Source: Bacteroidales bacterium (lineage in GTDB: Bacteria > Bacteroidota > Bacteroidia > Bacteroidales > FEN-979). Taken from it: a stretch of DNA of 24,426 nucleotides. Below the pieces are notes generated by a model. It made no database searches, was not told where the DNA came from, and saw nothing but the letters and a program-made list of their open reading frames with translations. The stretch lies in NCBI GenBank assembly GCA_023229525.1, contig JALNZC010000055.1, positions 1 to 24,426 on the forward strand, read 5' to 3'. Position numbers and translations under genes: made by a program. Shown here one piece after another: positions 1 to 8,300 of this stretch (its first letter is position 1; each line of letters opens with the position of its first letter).

Positions 1-1620
1 TCTGTATTGACAGCGAGTGGATACACGGGCACACTTATGTGGAGCACCGGAGAATCAACTCCGACAATTACAGTAACTATAGCCGGTATTTACACGGTAA
101 CTCAAACTGTAGGCGGATGCACAAGTTCACCGGGCAGTGGTACAGCAGCTCCGTTGGCAGTCCCAAGTGCACCGATTGTAGCGGTTGAGAATTTCTGCGG
201 ATACTCTGTATTGACAGCGAGTGGATACACGGGCACACTTATGTGGAGCACCGGGGAAAACACACCGTCAATTACGGTAACTATTGCCGGCACTTACACC
301 GTGACCCAGACAGTAGGCGAATGTATAAGCCCAGCAGGCAGTGGTACGGCAGCTCCGTTGACGATTCCGGTTGCACCTGTAGTAACAGTTGAGAATTTCT
401 GCGGATATTCTGTCCTGACTGCAAGCGCATACACTGGCGAATTGTTATGGAGCACCGGGGAAACCACACCTTCAATAACGGTGTTTGTAGCAGGCACTTA
501 TACGGTAACTCAAACTGTAGGCGGATGCACTAGTTCGCCAGGTAGCGGTACAGCAGCTCCGTTGGCAGTACCGATTGCACCGGTAGTTGAAGTTGAGAAT
601 TTCTGCGGATACTCTATACTGACAGCGAGTGAATACACTGGCACCTTGATGTGGAGCACCGGAGAAACCACACCTTCAATAACAGTACTTGTAGCCGGCA
701 CTTACACTGTGACACAGACAATAGGCGGATGCACAAGCTTACCGGGTAGCGGTATTGCTGCTCCTCTTCCACTCCCGAGTGCACCGGTAGTAACTGTTGA
801 GAACTTCTGTGGCTATTCTGTGTTGACTGCAAGTGATTACACGGGCGATTTGCTGTGGAGCACCGGTGAAACCACACCATCAATTACGGTGACTTTAAGC
901 GGCACTTATACTGTAACCCAGACAATAGGCGATTGTACGAGTTTGCCGGGCAGTGGTATTGCAAATCCGTTGATCATCCCGGATGCACCATCAGTAATCG
1001 TTGAAAACTTCTGCGGTTACTCTGTGCTGACAGCAAGCGGCTATTCAGGCACTTTGTTGTGGAATACAGGTGAAACCACTCCGGCCATCACAGTAACGGT
1101 AGGAGGCACCTATACTGTAACACAAACGGTAGAAGGATGTACAAGCTCACCGGGTATTGGTGTAGCAAGTCCTTTGATCATACCGGATGCCCCAACAGTA
1201 ATAGTTGAAAACTTCTGCGGTTATTCAGTACTGACAGCCATCAATTATTCAGGAATACTGGTGTGGAGTACTGGCGAAACCTCACCACAAATTACAGTGA
1301 CCGTAGCCGGTACTTACACAGTGACTCAGACAGTAGATGGATGTACGAGCTTACCGGGCAGCGGTATAGCAGCGCCAATGACGGTTCCGGGAGCACCAAC
1401 AGTAACGGTCGAAGACCATTGTGGATATTCTGTACTGACAGCTTCAGATTACACCGGTACACTGCTGTGGAGTACGGGCGAAACTACTCCGAGCATCACG
1501 GTGACAGAAGCCGGTACTTACACTGTAATTCAGACAATAGGTGAATGTACGAGCGACCCGGGCAGTGGCATTGCTAATCCAATTGCTATTCCTGAAGCTC
1601 CGATCATTACTAGAGACAGT
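1..1620 (+). repeat. 204-bp tandem repeat array (8 units) encoding 68-aa Ig-like units
   Basis: The TTC/CAC-TGC codon pair that opens each unit recurs at 193, 397, 601, 805, 1009, 1213 and 1417, always exactly 204 bp apart. The window begins inside an earlier unit. No unit carries an indel. Protein identity between units is very high in the WSTGETTPSITV and GTYTVTQT segments and lower at the linker, written as PSAPVVTVEN and variants. The eighth unit opens with His instead of Phe, and the ninth position (from 1621) has diverged beyond the repeat consensus. This is coding repetition, not a CRISPR or satellite. Confidence 0.93.
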
Positions 1621-2076
1621 ATGACCCTTACAAGCAATTATCCTGACGGCAACCAATGGTATTATGAGGGAACTCTTATTGAAGGCGCTACAGGGCAAGT
1701 TTATATCGTAACCGCTCACACCGGATATTACTCCTGTACTGTCACCATAAACGGCTGTACTTCTCCGATGTCGGATCCGGTATGGGTTGACGTAGTTGGA
1801 ATCCCTGAAATGCCGTCAGGAGCTTCCTTCACAATTTACCCGGTTCCGAACAATGGTGAGTTTACAGCCTCTATACTGTATCCATCGGATGAAACCTTTA
1901 ACATTGTTGTTTACAACCAACTCGGATCGAAAATCTTTGAATTGAAAGATATTCATTTGACTGGTGGTAAATGTGAACAACGTATCGATCTCCGTCCGAT
2001 TTCCACCGGGATTTACTCTGTGGTATTTATGAACAAAGACCATAAGGTGATCCGTAAAGTTCTCGTGAACCGGTAA
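1..2076 (+). CDS. Repeat-rich T9SS-sorted surface protein, 3' part (5' end outside window)
   Basis: The reading frame is open from base 1, so the N-terminus and any signal peptide lie upstream; the Leu codon at position 7 is not a credible start. The visible 691 residues are eight copies (the first truncated) of a 68-aa beta-rich unit. Each unit has a Cys near its start (FCGYSVLTAS), a central LLWSTGETTPSITVT strand pair, a TYTVTQT strand and a second Cys (GCTS). This resembles Ig-like or PKD-like repeats of Bacteroidota adhesins. A ninth, diverged unit (about 1621-1800) precedes a C-terminal sorting domain (about 1816-2076) with an FTIYPVPNNGEF opening, a GIYSVVF strand and a basic end (KVLVNR), typical of type A T9SS cargo. 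The protein is therefore expected on the cell surface, probably as an adhesin; its ligand cannot be deduced. A strong terminator follows 27 bp after the stop. Confidence 0.85.
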   Translation, partial: SVLTASGYTGTLMWSTGESTPTITVTIAGIYTVTQTVGGCTSSPGSGTAAPLAVPSAPIVAVENFCGYSVLTASGYTGTLMWSTGENTPSITVTIAGTYTVTQTVGECISPAGSGTAAPLTIPVAPVVTVENFCGYSVLTASAYTGELLWSTGETTPSITVFVAGTYTVTQTVGGCTSSPGSGTAAPLAVPIAPVVEVENFCGYSILTASEYTGTLMWSTGETTPSITVLVAGTYTVTQTIGGCTSLPGSGIAAPLPLPSAPVVTVENFCGYSVLTASDYTGDLLWSTGETTPSITVTLSGTYTVTQTIGDCTSLPGSGIANPLIIPDAPSVIVENFCGYSVLTASGYSGTLLWNTGETTPAITVTVGGTYTVTQTVEGCTSSPGIGVASPLIIPDAPTVIVENFCGYSVLTAINYSGILVWSTGETSPQITVTVAGTYTVTQTVDGCTSLPGSGIAAPMTVPGAPTVTVEDHCGYSVLTASDYTGTLLWSTGETTPSITVTEAGTYTVIQTIGECTSDPGSGIANPIAIPEAPIITRDSMTLTSNYPDGNQWYYEGTLIEGATGQVYIVTAHTGYYSCTVTINGCTSPMSDPVWVDVVGIPEMPSGASFTIYPVPNNGEFTASILYPSDETFNIVVYNQLGSKIFELKDIHLTGGKCEQRIDLRPISTGIYSVVFMNKDHKVIRKVLVNR

Positions 2077-2103
2077 GCGGTTCCTGAGATTATAAAGATC
2101 ATT

Positions 2104-2149
2104 AAATAAAAATAGCCGTTCCGATTTTCAGGAACGGCTATTTTTATTT
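2104..2149. terminator. Strong bidirectional-type hairpin terminator
   Basis: A perfect 19-bp inverted repeat (2104-2122 with 2131-2149) encloses the 8-nt loop GATTTTCA. The stem core is TAGCCGTTCC paired with GGAACGGCTA, and the outer stem is A-rich on the left and T-rich on the right, giving a U-tract on either strand. It starts 27 bp after the stop of the upstream repeat protein and so separates that gene from the giant adhesin gene. Confidence 0.9.
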
Positions 2150-2321
2150 CTGTTTAAAAATGTAGAGAGAAATTAGGAAATATCCTTTTTTTTTAGTTAT
2201 TTCACTTTTTTTAAATTGAGTAAGTTGAAATAACCGAAGAATCAAAATAATACCGGTATTTATTAGAAAAAAGTAAGGGTGTGGAAAAGTTCTTACAAGC
2301 CAGTTTTAAAAATCTTATTTC
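2150..2321. other. AT-rich upstream region of the giant adhesin gene
   Basis: This stretch has long T and A runs (about 2187-2214) and contains no ORF I would defend. I found no exact TAnnTTTG -7 box on the + strand. A 12-bp perfect palindrome, AATACCGGTATT, lies at 2249-2260, about 60 bp before the ATG, and could be an operator or chance. The adhesin promoter must lie here if the preceding terminator is efficient, but I cannot place it. Confidence 0.4.
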
Positions 2322-5300
2322 ATGAAAACAAGAATTACGAAAATGTTATTCGGCTTTTTAACCGTTGCTGCTTGTTCCTTACCGCTCGCTGCATTTTCTT
2401 ATTTCATCAACCCTTATACGGAACGGTTTGTATTTGCTCCCGAGACGCCGACCCTGAAAATACAGGATGTCAGGGGAGTAGTACCCGGCCCTGTGTCAGT
2501 TTCCATTTATGCAAGAGATATTGTGAATATGGGCTCTTTCCAGTTTTCCATTGAATTCAACCCCACCCTGATGACCTATACCAGCACATCTGATTGGTAT
2601 TCGGGCACCTCCGATGTTTTGATCGGAGAAATTTCTCCCGGTAAACTTACTTTTATTTGGTCGGCATTATACTCGGGTGTTACCATTACCGATGATTTGT
2701 TTTTCAATCTTAATTTCCAGTGGCTCGGATCATCATCAGCTTCACCTTTAAATTGGAGTGATAACCCCACCCCGCGTGAATTTGGTGATTATGATGGCAT
2801 CCTTTTCCATCCGGTATATTTCAACGGAAGTGTGAATCCGGAAATAGATTGTGATGTGATACCCGGATCGATAGCAGCAAGCCAGACAATCTGTTACAAT
2901 GGTGTTCCTGCAAGCATAGTTTCAACCAGCCCCGGTTCATGCTCCGGAACACTCACTTATACATGGGAATTGAGCGTCAACGGTGGAAATACCTGGACCT
3001 TAGTTCCGGGTGCAGCAAATCAGGGATATTCTCCCGGAGCATTGACAGAAACAACATTGTTCCGACGGATTCTTACTTCAAGCGATGGTCCTAATTCATG
3101 CGGAATACCTACAGAACCAGTTACTATTCTGGTACAAACAATTCCCACAGCTGGCACAATAGCGGGTTCACAGACCATTTGTTATGGCACAATTCCTGCA
3201 CCCATCACATCGACACAGAATGGCACAGGATCGGGAACCATATCGTATCTCTGGCAAAACAGTTCAAATGGTATAGATTGGAATTTAATTCCGGGAGCTA
3301 TTAACGCCGGTTATTCTCCTGATATACTAATGGCAACCACCTGGTATCGCCGGACCACGGTGTCAACCATAGAAGGCGCTTCTTGTAATTCATCTGTAAA
3401 CACCCCTCCGGTTGTCATCACAGTTGAGTCTGTCCCGACCGCAGGTACGATAGCCGCAAGCCAGACTATTTGTAATGGCACAGCCCCTGCACCCATCGCA
3501 TCGACACAGAATGGCGCCGGATCGGGGACCATATCATATCTCTGGCAAAACAGCTCAAATGGTACGGATTGGAATTTGATTCCGGGAGTTCTTAACGCCG
3601 GTTATTCTCCGGGTACACTGACGACATCTATCTGGTACCGCCGATCTACGGTATCAACCATAGGAGGAACTTCTTGTTATTCACCTGCACCCACGACTCC
3701 CGTTGTTATCACAGTTGAACCTGTTCCGACCGCAGGTACGATAGCCGCAAGCCAGACAATCTGTTATGGAGCAGTTCCAGATCCCATCTTTTCGGAAATT
3801 GATGGAACCGGATCGGGAATAATTTCTTACAAATGGGAATACAGCACAGACGGCCAAAGTTGGAATTTGATCTCCGGAGTTGTCAGCTCCGGTTATTCTC
3901 CTGGCGTTATAACCTTAACAACCCGTTATCGCAGGACCACTGTTTCAACACTAAATGGAATTTCTTGTCTTTCATCTCCTACGGTCACAGTTAACATTTT
4001 TGTTACGGGCACAGTGATACCTGCCGGATCGATTGCAGCCAGTCAGATTATTTGTAGCGGCTTCATCCCTGCAACCATAATCGGTTCCAATGTGGGAGAA
4101 TGGTATACTTACAGATGGGAGTTGAATGTGCCTCCATCAGAGATATGGACGGAAATTGAAGAAACCACAGGGAAGGATCTCTTTTTCAACGCCGGGCTAT
4201 TTGCAACCACGAAATATCGTCGTTGGACATTGGATGGCTCCTGCAGTTCTATGGAGCCTACCGTTCCAGTTGTCATCACAGTTGAGTCTGTTCCGACCGC
4301 AGGTACGATAGCCGCAAGCCAGACTATTTGTAATGGCACAGCGCCTGTGCCCATCACATCGACACAGAATGGCGCCGGATCGGGGACCATATCGTATCTC
4401 TGGCAAAACAGCTCAAATGGTACGGATTGGGATTTGATTCCGGGGGCCGTTAACGCCGGTTATTCTCCGGGTACAATGGCGACATCTACCTGGTATCGAC
4501 GAACCACGGTATCAACTACAATGGGAATACCATGTAATTCACCTGTGCCTACAGATCCGGTTATCATTACAGTAGACGCAGTTGTTACTCCCGGATCAAT
4601 AGCGGCAAGTCAAACAATATGTAACGGAAACGTACCTGATCCGATAACTTCCACCGAGCCAGGAACAGGTTCCGGAACAATCGCATACAGTTGGGAAAAA
4701 AGTATAAACGGGACAACCTGGAGTATTATTACCGGAGAGGCCGGAACAAGTTATACTCCCGGGCAACTCACCGAATCGACAATATATCGCAGAAGGGTCA
4801 CTGCCGCAAATGGTTCAAATTCATGTGAAGCCGTTACATCACCTATATTCATTACCGTTCAAGATATTGTCACTGCGGGGACTATCGGTCCTTCGCAGGT
4901 TATTTGCAATGGTACAATTCCGGCATCTGTAAACTCAATAGTTGGAGGGACCGGATCCGGAAACATAAGCTATAAGTGGGAAACAAGCATCAATAATGGA
5001 GGATCCTGGACGATCATATCCGGGGCATCCGGACCGGAATATTCTCCCGGTTCGCTGACAATCAGCACAATGTTTCAAAGGATCACGATTTCAACCCTCG
5101 GAAATAAATCCTGTGAATCATCTCCTTCGGTTCCGATAACAATCACTGTTCATCCAGTGTTTGTCGCAGGATCAATCAGCTCCGACCAGCTCATTTGTCA
5201 AAATGCAATTCCTTCGTTGCTCATTGGTACAGCCCCGACTGGTGGAATTGGCCCTTATTCGTATCAATGGCAAAGTTCGACTGATAATATTAATTTTTCC

Positions 5301-8300
5301 GATATTCCCGGCGCCACAGAAATTAATTACCAGCCGAAAGCGCTGTCAGCGACCAAATTTTACCGTCAAATCCAGTCATCCGGAGGAGATTGCGGAACGC
5401 TCAAAACCAATGTTGTTAGTATAATAGTAACCCCATTACCGGCAGCTGTCGCTGGAGAAAACAAGTCAATCTGTACCGGTACGGGTACTCAAATTGGTGC
5501 GCCTGCTATAGCCGGCAGCGCCTATTCATGGTCTTCAGACCCGGCAGGATTTACTTCCTCCACTGCTGATCCGATCATTAATCCGCTGGTGACTACAATA
5601 TATACAGTAACCGAGACCATCACGGCTACCGGGTGTACCAATAGTCATAGCGTTACGGTAACAGTAAACCCGTTACCGGAAGCCAATGCAGGAATTGACA
5701 GGGCATTCTGTTCCGATCCTGCAAATCCTGAAATCCCGGACGATTTGATACTGACGGATCAAACAATCGATAATACTATCTGTTATAATGCCTCACAAAC
5801 GATTACTGTTGCCGGAAACGGTACAACCTTCGTTGTTCAGAGCAATGGTACTGCAAACATGATTGCCGGAGAGAAAATTCAGTATTTACCCGGATTAAAA
5901 GTACAAAGCGGTGGATACCTTCTTGGAAAAATTACTACGAATGGCGCTTATTGTCCGGGGCAATCACTGGTTACCCAGATCGGAGCGCCTCCGGTAGCCG
6001 GAAGTACTTATAGCTGGACCTCTGATCCTCCTGGCTATACTTCAACCCTTGCGAACCCTGTTGTGAGTCCAACGGTAACGACTACATACACGGTTGTTGA
6101 AACGATTACAACTACGGGATGTACAAATAGTAACAACGTGGTAGTGACCATAAATCCTGTACCAGCAGCAATCGCCGGTACAAACAAGGCTGTTTGCGTG
6201 AATTCAAGCGCCCAACTCGGAGCAACACCGGTACCAGGAAGTACCTATAGCTGGACTTCTGTACCGGCAGGTTTTACTTCTACAATAGCGAATCCTTCGG
6301 TAAGTCCTACAGTAACAACCACCTACATGGTTGTTGAAACGGTAACGGCAACAGGATGTACGAAAAGCAACAGCGTAGTAGTGACTGTGAATCCATTACC
6401 TGATTCATTTGCCGGTACAAACAGGGCAATTTGTTTAAATTCAAGTACACAACTCGGAACAACACCGGTAACGGGAAACACCTATAGCTGGAACTCGATA
6501 CCGGTTGGTTTTACTTCTACGATAGCGAACCCGGTAGTAAGTCCTTCGAGCACGACTACTTATACGGTTGTTGAGACAATAACGTCCACAGGATGTACAA
6601 ATAGCAACAGCGTAGTAGTGACTGTGAACCCATTACCTGCTGCATTTGCCGGTACAAACAGGGCAATTTGTTTAAATTCAAACACACAACTCGGAGCAGC
6701 GCAGGTAGCGGGAAGCGCCTATAGCTGGACCTCAGTGCCCATTGGGTTTACTTCCAGTGCAGCCAACCCGGTAGTGAGTCCTCTGGTAACGACTACCTAC
6801 ACGGTTATTGAAACGATAACTGCCACGGGATGCACAAAAAGTAACAATGTGGTAGTGACCGTGAACCCATTGCCGGCTGCATTTGCAGGTAGAAACAGGG
6901 CGATCTGTTTAAATTCAAGCACACAACTCGGAGCAGCTCCGGTACCAGGAAGTACCTATAGCTGGACCTCGGCGCCGGCGGGGTTTACTTCTACAGCCGC
7001 GAACCCGGTAGTAAGTCCAGCGAACACGACTACTTACACGGTTGTTGAAACGATAACTGCGACGGGATGTACAAAAAGCAACAACGTAGTTGTAACTGTA
7101 AACCCATTACCAGTCGCATTTGCCGGTACAGACAGGGCAATTTGCTTATATTCAAGTACACAACTCGGAAGAGCGCCGGTAGCAGGTAACAATTATAGTT
7201 GGACCTCGGTACCGGTTGGTTTTACTTCTACATTAGCGAATCCGGTAGTGAGCCCAACAATAACAACTACCTACACGGTTGTTGAAACGATAAGAGCCAC
7301 AGGATGTACAAACAACCATAGTGTGGTTGTAACCGTGAACCCATTGCCAGCGGCAGTTGCCGGTACAGACAGGTCAATTTGTTTAAATTCAAGCACAGAA
7401 CTTGGAGCAGATCCGGTAGCGGGAAGTACATATAGCTGGACCTCGGTACCGGTTGGTTTTACTTCCACGGCATCGAACCCGATAGTGAGTCCAACGATAA
7501 CAACTACTTACACGGTTGTTGAAACGATAACTGCCACTGGATGTGTAAATAGCAACAGTGTGACAGTAACTGTTAATCCATTGCCGATCGCGGTTGCCGG
7601 TGCAAGCAGGACTATTTGTTTAAATTCAAATACTCAACTCGGAGCAACGCCGATAGAGGGAAGCTCCTATTACTGGACCTCGGTACCGGTCGGGTTTACT
7701 TCTACGGCAGCGAACCCGATAGTAAGTCCTGGGGTAACGACAACCTACACTATTGTTGAAACAATAACGACTACGGGATGTACTAAAAGCAACAGTGTTG
7801 TAGTGACCGTAAATCCTTTACCAGAAGCCATCGCAGGTACAAACAGGGCAATTTGTTTAAATTCAAACACACAACTTGGAGCTGATCCGGTAACAGGAAG
7901 CGCCTATAGCTGGACTTCTGTACCGGCTGGTTTTACTTCTACGATAGCAAACCCGACAGTAAGTCCTACAGTAACAACCGCTTATACAGTTGTTGAAACG
8001 ATAACTGTCACTGGATGTACAAAAAGCAACAGTGTGGTAGTGACTATGAACCCATTACCGGCTGCAATTCCCGGGAAAAGCAGATCGATTTGTTTAAATA
8101 CAAGCACACAACTCGGAGCAACACCGGCAGCGGGAAGCACCTATAGCTGGACCTCCGTACCGATGGGGTTTACTTCTACGGTAGCGAACCCGGTAGTAAG
8201 TCCTACAATCACGACCACCTACACGGTTGTTGAAACGAAAACTGTTACGGGATGTACAAAAAGCAACAGCGTGGTTGTAACTGTGACCCCATTGCCAGCC

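Noticed and set aside
2249..2260. 12-bp palindrome AATACCGGTATT as an operator
   Set aside because: A single short palindrome in AT-rich DNA with no second copy or known regulator; noted only in the intergenic entry.
2279..2554. Plus-strand ORF overlapping the adhesin start
   Set aside because: It runs in another frame through the signal peptide and cohesin-like region and has no recognisable feature.
3311..4390. Two similar minus-strand ORFs (3311-3532 and 4109-4390)
   Set aside because: Their similarity comes from the antisense of adhesin repeats A3 and A6; neither has an independent start context or domain.
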